From: Montifringilla adamsi
Taxonomy: Eukaryota; Chordata; Aves; Passeriformes; Passeridae
Length of the DNA: 64,000 nt
Assembly: GCA_017590115.1 (NCBI GenBank)
Contig: JAGGNK010007082.1
Coordinates: forward strand, 125,495-189,494
Direction of reading: 5' to 3'
Shown: one piece after another, positions 1 through 11,900 of the stretch
Layout: each line of letters starts with the position of its first letter
Numbering within the stretch: position 1 is the stretch's first letter
Position numbers and translations under genes: made by a program
The notes under the pieces: model-generated
What the model was told of the DNA's origin: nothing
Seen by the model: the letters and a program-made list of their open reading frames with translations, nothing else
Database searches by the model: none

Positions 1-467
1 AGACACATAGACCACAGATTAACAAAACAGTAGAGATGAACAGTAAATTATTACACAATAATTAACTACAATTAGTAGATTGCATGACAATTTTCAGTGT
101 TTAGAAGATAGCAAATTGTCACCACACATTATTCCCAAACTAAAGAATAAGGAAACATCTTGTCACTTCTAACATGTGACACCTTGACTTAATTTCTTTT
201 CTGATTGGAAGGAAGCCCTCAGCCTTGTCAATGAACCTTCACCCTGATAACCCAACTGTAACTGCACCTTCCTATGCCAGCGCTTCATTTTCTGGAAAGG
301 AACAGAATTCCTTCTCCAATTACCAGACCCATTGTTCACATTACACCAAATTATCTTAGAGAAAGGTTGAACCCTCTCCTAAGTTTTCTGAGAAGTGTTT
401 TGTCTCCTGTCTCTGTAGAATCCCTAGCATGTGTCCTCCAACAACAAAACTTTCCAACTCTTCTCAC

Positions 468-3400
468 CTTATTCGTATTGTGAAAGGATCTGTTTTGCTG
501 TGTGATGGCTCCATTGGCTTGAATCAATCCACCACAGAATTTAGAGAGCTGGAAGGTGCCAGCCTTGTGTCTCTAGTAGAAACGATAAAAGAAAAAGAAA
601 GGAATTAACCAGAGACCACTTACTTAACTTTTACATCAACCACCTGTAGTTTGCTTTCAAGTCAATTAATTCTGGCTAATCCCGAAAAACTCTGCATCAC
701 AAATAGCACAAATTTATTATAACAACTGATACCAAAAAAAAGTGGCTACCTATGCTTAATGCTCCACACCACATTTTCCAATGTCCCATAAATGTACTGA
801 TGGAATGGACTGGTAGAACACTGTACTCAAAAGCCACAGCCTCTCTGTTTTGACCCTTACCCTACTTCTAATTATGGGGTTTGTCTCTTAATAAAGAATA
901 ATTGCTTTTTCTGACTTCACAGACAAACAGCTATTTTTATCTACAACTTTATAGCCTGTTCAGCTGTCTTTGTGGCCAAGACTTGAGAAAACATGAATTG
1001 CAGTGTGAAAGCTACCACTACAGCCCCTACGACTTCAATCACAGATCTAGTGCACAACAAAAAAAACTCTCAAGCAGGAGCAAGTGGGCTCCTCAGGAAA
1101 GAAGCTGCACACTGAATAGAACACTTCCACAGTCTCCCAGCAGAGCCAACTTAGCAGTACCTTATTTATCAATTAATTCAGACAGAGTAAATGTGCTGTT
1201 CAGAGTAGCCATCCCCAGATGTGTACTGACTGTAGAGTAAGCCCAACTTCATTAATAATTTCACAACCGCTCATTTCCACCTCTAGTCCCAACATCACGT
1301 GCTACCGGTGCGAACTGGTGCTTTAATAGTAGGGTTAGCACCTATTCCCATTTTCTACACATTTTTCACCCCTGTATCATTAACTGCTATTACCTGATGC
1401 TCTAGTTGATTTACTCTGGACAGACACCCTCTGGCACTATGCTGGTTGTCCCACAACAGTGAACCAAACTGCAAAGCTTCCACTGGAACAACATTAAATG
1501 TGCTGTGCAAGGTAAACATCCACCAGTACTAGGAAGTCCAAGGCCACTGTACAGTGGAGATGTTCTATAAAATAAAGTGTTCTCTAAAATAAAATGCTGG
1601 AAACAGTGGGAGCTCACTCTTGCAGCAGCAGAGAGCTCTAGAGTTGCCTTGGTATTTCCACAATACACAGCGAAGACATCACTTTTGGAAGCCTCTTTAT
1701 TGAAAAATCCTTACTTTTTCTTGGTAATTTAAGATCATTCAATTTTTCAGACACTTTAACATGCTGTGATGTCTTACCTGGAAAACACTACACAGTATCC
1801 GCCTACAGAGGCCAGTGACTGCAGTGGTCTGCAGCAATCCATGGCACCCTGCTGTCCACTGGGTCACTCCAGCCTGGCAGCTCTGCAACGAGGAGATGAG
1901 CAATGAAGAAAAGGACACAGATGTGCAGAAATAGTGTAACTGTCCCTCTGCTCTCGCAGGATTTATTCATTCATACAAAAAAAACAACATGAAGCTGTGC
2001 CAGGGGAGCAGGGGGAAGGGTTTAGGTTGGGTATCAGGGAAAGTTTCTTCCCCCACAGCGTGCTGGCACTGCCCAGGCTCCCCAGGGAACGGGCACGGCC
2101 CGAGGCTGCCAGAGCTCCAGGAGCGTTTGGACAACGCTCTCAGGAACAGGGTGGGATTGTTGAGGTGTCTGTGCAGGGTTGGGCATTAGACTCAATGATC
2201 CTTGTGGGTCCCTTCCAGCTCAGGATATTCCATGATTCTAACAATCCTCAGATTCAACTCTCAACTTGTGCTTGACAAGAGTATAAATTTTGATTATGAA
2301 AATATTTTGCCTTCCAGTACAAGTATCCAACCCAAGTCTGATGGCAGAAACAGATGAATGGAAGGAAATGGTGGGCTGTCTACATCATAAAACCACACCA
2401 CAACTCCTCTGTCTATACAATAAATTCAAATGCTTAAGAAGCATTCTTCAATTGACTGAGTAAGCGCTAAAAAGCCTTCATCCAACTCAACTTTTACGCA
2501 TCTTTCTCTCACTTTACTCAGGCACAGCTAAGAATTTTCTTATTCCAAAAGCACATATTGTCCCAATAAATTTCAGTGAAGATCATTATTTTCTGTCATG
2601 AAAATGTCAGCAATATAAAGAAGAGGTGGAGCTTTTTTTGCCTGCACCTTCTTTGCACCTTTCACCTTCTGCAATATTCAAGTTAGTACAATATTTGCCT
2701 CCTTCATACATGCACTACATTAACACTGGAAAAAACATATAGATATGCCATTTTCTAATAAAAATAGCTTCATTTTTGGTTGACCACAAAGACGATTAAG
2801 AAACTGAAGCATCCAATGTATGAGCAGAGAATTAGTTTTGAGAAATGAAGACTTCAGGGAAATCTTATAAATTTGTATTAACATCTGGTGGGTAGGCAGT
2901 CAGACTGTCCCTGGGGTGCTCAGTAAAAGGACAGCCACAAGAGCAGCAGATCTGCCCAGAGACAAGAGGAACCAGCATAAACTACCCTGAGTTCCTGTCC
3001 CATTCCTGTGACCTGCACAGTCACCGCTGTCCCTCAGGCGTGGCCATCGGCCTTGCAGGCTGTCCCTCAACTCCAGAGCTGCACTTTGAATCCATTAAGG
3101 GAACTGATTTGGCATTTTAAACACTGCAAAGGTAGAGATGCTGTCCCATGGCAAACAGGGTTAGTGTTCACTGCTACTACACCTTCCCACTTCTACTGCA
3201 GCAAGACTACTCAGGCTTCTGATCTTTGCACCTAACATCACCGTCAGCAAGTGAAATGATGAAAATGATAATTTCTATCCAAAACCCATTTCAGCTGAGT
3301 CCCAATAACTACTTTTTGAGATAATCTAGTGTTCTGGCCCAAACAGTTTAATAAACACTTCAGTGAGAAAGAAGTAACCTTTTTTTTGTGAACAATTACA

Positions 3401-6038
3401 ACAAGATTCCAAGGATCTGACAAAACTTTTTTGAGGCTTTTTCTCATTAATATGCCCAGGTTGGAATATGGCTTAGAGCTTGAACATACTGAGGTTTGGA
3501 ACTGCTGAAAAGCACAAATGCAACAAAACTGGACAGAGACATATGAAAACACAAAAGTAAGCACAAGCACACTTAAAAGCTGATGTGATAAACAATACAC
3601 TAATAAAGAAAACAGACATCAGGAGATAGCAGGGAATATGAGGAGCTAAGGAATTTCCTTTAAGCCAGCATCACTCTGCAGAACACAGTCTTCCTTTCAA
3701 ATTACAAGTGCTTCTTTGGCTTCTCCCCTGGGCTGAAAGAAAATGTACCAAGCCTAAACTGAACAGGATTACTCAGGAATAGTCTGCAGACAGCTGCCTT
3801 GTCAACACAGAGATGAAAGAATATCACTAGTCTTCTAAATCCTCTTGGCAACCTTTTGGAAAGTCTTAGGTAGCAGACAAGCTATTTATCAAGGTATCTT
3901 GGGCAAAAGCCAGATTTATCATAATGCCAGTATTAAGGAGCAGAGCTGAAATGTCAGGGCTGGATCATACACCAGGAGCTCAAAGTCAGACAAAAAAACA
4001 AATTTTCCTTATTTCCAGTAGAAGGAAGAAATACAGAAAGTTTCAAGACTAGTTTTCATACAATCAGGAAACCACTAAACTCTAATGCAGAAGCACGTGC
4101 TGAGAAATGCCAGGGATGAGCAGCTCTTGAGCTGAAGCTGAGCATACTTCAGATCACAAAAACAGCAGGTAACTACATCATCTCCTCTCTAAAGAGAAAC
4201 CTTTCTGGTCAGGCTGAAAAATCAAATCAGCTTACTTTGCCACATGAATGCCAGCAGCAGCTGGCTGAGGAGCTGCCCAGGGACAGATAAGCCCAGGAGG
4301 CAAATTCTTCCTCTTCAGAAGCAGTTTTCATTGCAAACCCTGCCCTGGGGGTGCGGCTCCACAGACAGCTGAGCCCGCCTGATGCCTCACTGCTTCCCTA
4401 GTGTTCTCCCTGCTCCCTTCCTGCCTGGCTCCCCGCTCCCTGCCTGCTGACCATTGCCTCTTTAACGCTTTCAAATTGCACAACCTGTTGTCACTGTTCT
4501 GCTGCTCCAGCACTTGGATCATGGGGGCCAAGAAAAAGGCAGGCAACAGAGCAAGAACAAAGGACAGGAAAAGGGCAGGGGTGGGAGGAGAAAGCAGGAA
4601 CTCAAGGTCACTGCATTTGAGCTGCTCTTGGCAGGTTTGTGCTTGGCTGCTCTCATCTTGAGTTTTGAAAGGGCAGGACTCAGCGTGATTGGGGAAACCA
4701 CACCCTGAGCCATCGGCTCGGAGTACCTGGGGGACTAATTTCATAATTGAATATTTGCCCCCATACATAAAGGCCTTTCGTGTTTATGGGACATGTGTCC
4801 CCACTTAGCAGCGCTGGCCACCCTGTGTGGTGATACAAGATCATACCCAAGTACAAAATTCTGTTTTCTAGACAATATGCTAAAAAGAGGAACTCTGCCA
4901 CAGATGCTTCAAAGGCTAATAGAAAGAAAAAATGCATACAGATGAATGGGAAAGAAGAAAGGAGTGGAGTCATTGTAAACAGACACTTTCACAGGAACCC
5001 AAACACTTTCAATCTGAATCACAGAACCACTAGGGGTTCTAGAGGGCTGGAAAAGCCCTCTAAGGTGATCAAGTCCAACCATTACTAAACCATGTCACCA
5101 AGTGCCATATCCACATAGTGTTTGAACATTTCCAGGGATGGTATCTACACCACTGCCCTGTGGTGGTGCCAGTGCCTGAGCAAAAACACAAGAATTGGAA
5201 TCTTTACACTACCCTTGCTTTCAAACAGCTCCAGAGTGAGAGGGAAAGGTCGCATAAGGGCAATGCCCCTTATGGCACACACTGAGCCCAGCAGAGAAGT
5301 CCCACTGGCGGGCATGTGTCTCCAGTTCCCACCAGGAACCCAAACCCTTACACAAAAGAATCACAGGATCAATTAAGTTAGAAAAGACCTCTGAGATCAT
5401 CGAGTTCAAACTATGACTGCAACACCATCACGTCAACTAGCCCATGGCACAGAGTCCCTCAAACACCTCCAGGGATGGTGACTCCACCACCTGCCTGGGC
5501 AGCCCCTTTCAATGCCTGACCACCTTTTCAGTGAAGAAATTCCTCCTGATGTCCAAGCTGAACCTCCTCTGGGATTATTTGAAGCTGTTTCCTCTCATCC
5601 TTGTTCCCTGGAACCAGAGCCCGAACCCCTCCTGTCAGGGAGTTTCTGCAGAACCAGAAGGTGTCCCCTGAGCCTCCTTTTCTCCAGGCTGAGATCGCCC
5701 AGCTCCCTCAGCCACTCCTGATGTTCTAGCCCCTTCCCCAGCTCCGTTCCCTTCCCTAAACAAGCTCCAACCCCTCACTAACCCTTCTGCAAACACAAAC
5801 TCCGCGGGAAAGGCTCGCCCCGCTGCTTCGCCAGACATCGCGGGCGAGGCCACAGGGCGGGAAGCGGGAGCAGCCCCCGCTGACACCCCTCGGGCTGCGG
5901 GGGGAGGCCGCCACAGCGGCGGCGCGGGGACAACCCCGGCTCCACAGGCCGCTCGCCCCCTCAGCGCCAGAGCTCTCCCCCCTCCTTCCTCCCCTCCCTC
6001 CTCCCTTCACTCACCACAGCACGCGCCAGAGCCGCCAT
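468..6038 (-). CDS. UQCC1: UQCC1, 5' part (three coding exons; gene continues off the left edge)
   Basis: UQCC1 is a mitochondrial assembly factor for respiratory complex III (CBP3 family, cytochrome b maturation with UQCC2). Coding exons read on the minus strand are 6015-6038 (ATG, eight codons, MAALARAV), 1778-1882 (35 codons) and 468-572 (35 codons). All three junctions are phase 0 with GT donors (gtgagtg, gtaagac, gtgagaa) and AG acceptors, the last behind a long pyrimidine tract. The joined 78 residues align without large gaps to the N-terminus of human UQCC1 as I remember it: MALLVRVL at the start, a TQW/SQW match in exon 2, and a CGG...Q..G...Q.NR..H.T.K pattern in exon 3. This is the fast-evolving presequence region; the conserved CBP3 domain would be encoded by exons left of position 1. 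I saw no fourth exon in 1-467. Confidence 0.82.
1988..2245 (+). mobile_element. CR1 LINE 3' fragment
   Basis: The stretch shows the usual CR1 tail: a gggtttaggttgg-like start, the 'cttcccc...cactgcccaggctccccaggga' region, 'gggattgttgaggtgtctgtgc', and the terminal 'atgatccttgtgggtcccttcc...gatattccatgattct' end. Orientation is sense on the plus strand. It lies just outside UQCC1 exon 2, within the gene's first intron. Confidence 0.85.
5016..5190 (-). mobile_element. CR1 LINE 3' fragment (antisense)
   Basis: It begins with the reverse-complement CR1 end (tcacagaaccact...ggaaaagccct...gatcaagtccaacc) and continues to 'ttccagggatggtatctacaccactgccc'. It lies in UQCC1 intron 1. Confidence 0.85.
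5359..5735 (-). mobile_element. CR1 LINE 3' fragment (antisense)
   Basis: This is a second CR1 tail. It runs from 'aatcacaggatc' through 'agaaaagacctctgagatcatc', 'ccagggatggtgactccaccacc', 'gggcagcccctttcaatgcctgacc' and 'gaagaaattcctcctgatgtcc', to the upstream 'ctccaggctgagatcgcccagctccctcagcc' segment. It stops just before the UQCC1 CpG island. Confidence 0.9.
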
Positions 6039-6130
6039 GAGTCCCCGGAGCCGCTTCCGCCGGCGCGGCCCGGCCCCTTCCGTGGGAAGCGCCGGGCGGG
6101 TGGCGGCGTGAGGCGGGCGATCCGCGCCGT
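5790..6130 (-). promoter_or_regulatory. CpG-island promoter and exon 1 of UQCC1
   Basis: This is a sharp GC- and CpG-rich block in otherwise AT-rich DNA, surrounding the UQCC1 ATG at 6036-6038 and its first donor. No TATA box is evident, as expected for a housekeeping mitochondrial gene. Transcription probably starts a few tens of bases upstream of the ATG (6040-6110 on the plus-strand scale). The right edge runs into degenerate repeat sequence from about 6190. Confidence 0.65.
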
Positions 6131-6189
6131 GCTGTCCCACCGGATCGGGAGCCTGACCCGGCGTGCAACAAGCCGACAACGGCACGCTG

Positions 6190-7430
6190 GAGAGAGTAAT
6201 TATGTAATTGTGTTTCCGTGCGAAGGAGAGCACCTTTCTCTCGTATTTAAAGCGCAGGTTATAAGCTACCCATGGGAGGTAAATGTTAAGGAAGTTTCCC
6301 ATTCTGACCATTCTGTAACGCCCTGGCAGTCACAGTGACAAAGGTCAGACACTTTCACTGCTGGAACCGAAGCCCCTCCACAGTGGGGGGCTCAGATGAG
6401 CCGAAGGGTGTCCCTGCATTCCCCACTCTCACACAGTCAGACCGGGTTTCCCACAGCAGAGTCTCACGTGTCTTGTTCCACAAAACAATTTATTTGCAGC
6501 GCAGGAACACAGATACAGCTCGAGCCGGTGCCTCCAGGGAGGGACCTTGAACCCCTGGGCTGTTATACCTTCACAGTCCGAGCACAGCAGTCTCAGCTGT
6601 TCCTGAGTCTTTGGCTCCTGTCACTCTCTCTGTGTCCATCCACTTCCCTGGCTCCTGCTGTTTCTCACTGTCATCACCAGGACCTGTCCTTGTGCCTTTT
6701 GTTAACCAGAGGCTGGCAGCTCATGGCTCCCATCCAGAGCTCAGTCTGAATTTCAATCTGCAGTTTGCAGGCTGAGTTATCTGGACCAGATTTATTTCTC
6801 AACAGTAAAGCCTAGCAACAGCTTTCTGACCTCTCACATCTTGTGTAGGAGCAATCCCTGGATCAATTCAGTTTTGGAGCAAATTTTGCAACCAAATTGC
6901 AGAGGTCAGGTCCAGAAAGTGAATCAAAGCACTTTTCCTTGGGAAGGGAAACACATGTTCCTCCTGTTGGTGCTGCAGGTGATCATCTGCCTAGTGGTGG
7001 TAAAGGCCAGCAAGACTTTTCTGTCTCAACACTTTTTGTGTGTGAGCAATCTCTGGCTGTATTCAGTATTGGAAGTGGTATCATAAATTTTGGTGATGGA
7101 CCCCTGAATGGAAATGACTGTGCTTTTCCATGGGAAGGAGAGCAAGTAGCCCCAGTGTTCCAGGTGCAGATGATGGGCTGCCCACCAGGAGGTAAAGGCC
7201 ATCAAGACCTTTCTTTCTGGAACCTGTTGTGTTGTAGCAATCCCTGGATGTGTTAAACCTTGGAGCTGACTTCCTGATGCCAAACTGGGATCTGCATGTA
7301 AATGACACCACCTTTCCTTGAAAAAGGAAGCACCTGGTCCTGTTCTTGGTGCTGCATATGATCATCTGCCCAATGGAAATAAAGGTCAGCAAGATTATTT
7401 ATTTCAGAGTTGTGCAAGCCTGCGAGCTTG
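6190..7430. repeat. Degenerate ~190-bp tandem repeat upstream of UQCC1
   Basis: Three head-to-tail units are recognisable by the anchor 'agcaat(c/t)(c/t)ctgg' at 6850, 7045 and 7236 (spacing 195 and 191). A second anchor, 'aaaggycakcaagay', recurs at about 7002, 7194 and 7381. Each unit also carries 'gggaagg' followed by a 'gtgctgcaggtgatcatctgcc'-like segment. Weaker fragments of the same pattern are seen at 6200-6350, beside the CpG island, and after 7411. The units are strongly diverged, so this is an old array. No coding capacity is apparent. Confidence 0.6.
6360..6602 (-). repeat. LTR-like dispersed repeat, copy A
   Basis: The sequence from the 'cagtgggg' region through 'cacagtcagaccgggtttccc', 'acaaaacaatttatttgcagcg' and 'ccttcacagtccgagcac' recurs almost unchanged at about 57,885-58,126. 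TTTATT near one end is compatible with an antisense LTR poly(A) signal. Family not identified. Confidence 0.6.
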
Positions 7431-8244
7431 GTGATATTCAACAAATCCAGCATGCCCTAGCAGAATTTGTACTGCACTTTTTAGACATGGAAATTCAGAG
7501 TTAGTAACTTCCCAAGTACAGCCCCTCTATTAGGATCGGTTAGTAGTTTCCATACAGGTACACAACCCAGGAACCTTTTTGACCTGTAGGCATGATGTAG
7601 GTATTACAATGAACATAGTTCACCTATGGACCTTGAGTGTTTTGCCAGGTTAGCAATGTAGACATAGACATACATCAACATCTTGATTTACTATGTCCTT
7701 AAAGCTTGTTAGTTACAGGATGTCCATGGGTAGGAGATGCGCCTGCTCCCTGTTCCACTGATGGGGTCTCCTTTATTGATCATTAGGCTTGGAAGTATGC
7801 AAAGACCTTATATCAAAGAACACCCTGACTTAAGATAATCTTGACATATTCCACATTTTTGCAACAGCATGGAAGGCTCCAGGTCTGTGCTGGGGTTTGG
7901 TTTGGAAGGGGCAGAGGTGGCAGATCCGTGCCTGCCTGCTGCTGTCAGCCATGTCCTGGGGGACAGTGGCTCTGCCTCCGGGGCAGCAGGGAGAGCAGCA
8001 TGGAAGCAGCGGTACCTCCCGTGGCTGAAGTTGGTGAGGCCATCCTGGCTGCCCCAAGCATCAGTGTGACCCTGCACTCGTGTCACCAGGAAAACATGGC
8101 AGCGTCCCTCACCCAGAGTCCCCCGGAGCCAGCAGCTTGCTGCCAGGAGCCATCCCGCCTGTCCCTGCTGCATATTCCCTGCCAAGAACTCTCAGGATCT
8201 CCTCTGGTCAAGATGACTCCAAGATGTATTAAAAGTCTCTTTTC

Positions 8245-8600
8245 CCCAAGCCAGCTGTCGAAGAAGGAGTCAGAAGTCTTTGGCTTGTGTTCTCAAGGTT
8301 GTTTATTATTTCTTATCTAAAACATTTTCTGTCTGGCCTGCCGAGGTCTGTTCAGCAGGACAGTCCGAGGCGCACTGCCCTCCCACGGGGCCGGCGTTGT
8401 CTTCTATACTATAAACTACATATTTGATATTTACAGTTATGTTCCAATACCTATCACCTGTGTTAGACAGTGACTTTCTACTTTACACCAATCCAAGAGT
8501 GCCCCATCACTAAGAAGATGGAGGCTGGGAAGAAGAAGGAAGAAGAACAGGACAATGCCCAAATCCCTCCATCTTGCCTCCTAGACCCCCACAGAAAAAT
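8245..8600 (-). mobile_element. LTR-like sequence (antisense)
   Basis: This begins near 'tgtcgaag' (8249). It has an antisense poly(A)-type 'gtttattatttc' early and an antisense TATA-like 'ctatactataaac' about 110 bp later, which is the layout of a retroviral LTR read from the minus strand. The far boundary is uncertain, and similar short segments at about 8105-8190 and 8765-8850 ('accatcctgcctgtccctg...ttccctg') suggest duplicated or rearranged repeat sequence around it. No target-site duplication was found. Confidence 0.45.
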
Positions 8601-8969
8601 CCTCAAAATTTCTCTTTTCATGCTATAACTACTACTGTTATGCTATCTAAACTTTTGTGACCTTTAATTCTTCATACAAAGGAGGTAATTTGTTCCATGG
8701 GTCGAACTCAAAGTTGCAGGGGTCTTTGGCTGCATGCCAGGGTCTCCAACCCCCCTGCCAGGTTTTGAGCCATCCAGGGTACCCAGAGGGATATCCTGGG
8801 TTCCGACAAAGAACCATCCTGCCTGTCCCTGTCGCGTGTTCCCTGCTCCTGGCTGCTGCTGGCACCAGCTTTCACGAGGCCACAGAGTGAGCCTGAGCAG
8901 TGGCCCAACAGGGTGAAGTGAGCTGGCTTGTTTTGCCAGGTTAGGCTGAATCTGGATCACGTCCACATC

Positions 8970-11900
8970 ACCTCACAAACGCCAGTAGTGGTGCAGATGT
9001 GAGCAGCAGCAGCTGGGGCAGGGAGCGAGGCTGCGCAGCCGGCGGCAGCGCTGGCTCAGAGGGCTTAGGGAACTATAACATTCTCCTCCTCTCTTTCCCA
9101 GCACGTTAACTGGGATGTCAGCTTCTCAAGTGGGCAGTAGCAGCTGCTTTAATAGCCCTGAAACTTCACAGTAGTCCTTAGAAATTGTTCATATGTTCTT
9201 AAATATCAGGCCTCAGGGGGCCAATGGAATCACCTGTCTGGACTTCTTATCCACAGGCATCCCAGATCCCTGTGCTTGCAGCTGGTCTTTCTTGAGATGT
9301 TCTGACTCCCCACAGCTATCTGCTGAAAGGGGTTTAACTGTGTCTGACAAGCTGTTTAGTGAACAAGTTGTTCTGACACGAGGCAGGATGTTGAACAATG
9401 CAGGGGACTGTGGGATCTCTGTTGGGGAAATGCTACATTTCATTTTGTTTTTGTACCAGCAGCGAATTCCAGGCAGGAAGGTTGAAGCTGGTTTTGTTGT
9501 TTTATATTTGCTTAGCTGCCCTTCTTGCATTACACTCAAACCAATATTAAATGCCATTGTTAACAAATTTTTTGTGGGAAGGTGATAGAGAGGAGTGGTT
9601 ACACTTTTCTGAACCCTCTTTGCCATTAATGAGTTACAGCCATTAAAAATGATGATGCTCAAGAGGCTCTAAAGTGTGTAGTCATGCAGAGAAAAGGCTC
9701 TTGCCACCAGCAGTGTCTCTCAGTGATGTGACATGGTCTGTCTACTACAGTGGACACTTTCCAACTCAGAGCTGTGTCTGATAAATATTGACACTTACCT
9801 GACTTTGTGTTAGTCCTACCTAATGATGCACAAAAAGATTCTGGCACACTTCAGTTGGAGAAAGTTACTGTCCCACCTAAGATTCCTCTGCCTGTCACTG
9901 CTGCATGGAGCACCAAGCCCTTTCCCTGTCAGTCTGTCTGAACACAGCTCCCTGAGGGAACAGAACAGCACAGCCTTTGATGGGACATGAACCCAGAAGA
10001 GTTGGCTGTGGACCTGAGTTTCAATTTTAGTTTCAGTTCTGAAGGCATTCCCTCAGTCAGAGCACAGGCAATTTATTCCCCTTTACATAGGTTTTTGCTG
10101 TCCTCAAGCTCCTCCACTCAGCTCTGCTCAGTGGGCAGCTCCACAGCTGTGTGGGTCTTACATCTGAGGTAATGAATCTTCCATGTGGAAGATCCTCTCT
10201 TCCTGGGAGATTGTCACCTGAGGCCACTAAAGAGGCTGAGAAACTTGTTGCCATGTGTTTTCTGAAACATGTTGGGAAACATCAACAATGGCCTCAGGTG
10301 TTCATGTGGCTGAACAAGAAAGAAGGATCAGAAAGGATATGATGATGTTTAATGTATATAATGAATATAAAATAAATTTCTTATTATTTATAACACTAAT
10401 TCATTTGTTAATACATTATATTTAATGGGCCTCCTGATTTGGCTTCAATCCTGTCTTCTCTTTAACCTCTCCCAGGTTGGTTCAGTGGTCATTACTACAA
10501 CTCTTTTTCCTTTTTCTCCACATTAGCAAGGAATGATAAATAACTTTTAAACAAAGACATTTAAATATTTTATCTTCCTGTCCTCATCATTCCCCATCAG
10601 CACATAATTTTCTTTTGAATGTTAACATAGCACATGCTCTTCCTGTTTTCACACAGAACAGCAGACTGAGACATTTTTATGCAGGCCTGTGCTTTTATAT
10701 TTTAAAATGTTAAATATTCAGGTTAACTGACCATCTTGAAATAAAGTCCTGTAAGAGCATCTTGTATTTTTCTCTTCTTGGACACATGAAGAATCAAAAT
10801 CAACTTGATAAGGTAATTGTTAGCCCAACATTTGCTGGGGGGAGCTCCCTCCTTCTGAAAAACAAACAAAAAACTTTAGACCAGGGCAGAAGTACAAATC
10901 TTTCAACTTCAATTTTTCCTCTGCTCATTCTCAAATTTCTGTCTAAGTAAAGATTTTAAATTGTATTAATTTTCCTTTTTTACCACCTGCTCCTACTTCT
11001 GCAGAAGTAAAGTCAAAGGAATCGCATGGTCATGTGAGGAAAGAGGATCTGTCCACATTGCCTGGGACAAGCAGGGCTAGGACATTCTAGCTAACAAGGA
11101 GGAAAATAATCCATATGAGTATGCCAGGACACTCTGGAGATCATGATAAAGAGAAACCCTTTAGAAAAAAAACTCAGTTCAAGTCCAGCAGGTCTTATTA
11201 ATTCTGGTTCTGTGCCAATAGTGCAGAAGTGCCAGCTGGCCTCCACAGCTACGTGAGTGCCTTCCCAGTGCTCCAGTTCTGAAAGGGTTGTTCTGTACGT
11301 ACCACCAGAGCCAGTGTGGACCTGGCACTGCATCCTGTCTCATGCACTCCTTCAGGACTGGAAGTGCAGATCAGTGATAACGTATACCTTGGAGCACTGG
11401 TACATGTGGATTGACTTCTTCCAGAGCTTTCCTGGATGTGTCTGCTCTGCTCTTAGCAGAACTCCGAGTTCCAGCAGAGTGGTGAGGGGCCATCTGACCG
11501 CAGGGGAAACCCAGGTTCACTGGATTCCTGTCTCTGGCTGTTGCTGAAGGAAAAGGGCATTTCTGAGCTTGAACTGGTAGTTCGTAAACAAATTTGTCAT
11601 ACTTCGCTCTTGCAAAATTTTTCTCCTTTTCATATGGAGTGAATCTGAATGCTTTGAGGCCAAGTCCACCCTTAGGAATATGTTACAAACTGAAAAAGGA
11701 CTTTTAATGGAAGAAAATTATATTTTAGCAACATAAAGGTGATACGTCTTTCCCATAAGACTCAGTTTGGGGTGTCAGTGTGCATACTTTTTTCTATTGC
11801 CATTTCTCAGGAAAAATGCTATTTAAAAATACGAAATTAAGGTGTATTTTTCAATAAAAATACAATGCTTACAATTCACTCTGGACCTTAAAAGGTTTGG

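Noticed and set aside
1394..1468. Phase-0 25-codon candidate UQCC1 exon on the minus strand (acceptor tttgcag, donor gtaata)
   Set aside because: Weak pyrimidine tract, and joining exon 2 (1778-1882) directly to the exon at 468-572 already matches the human N-terminus in length and pattern; inserting it adds 25 unmatched residues.
7841..8320. 159-codon plus-strand ORF
   Set aside because: No splice context, no family resemblance, overlaps LTR-like repeat sequence.
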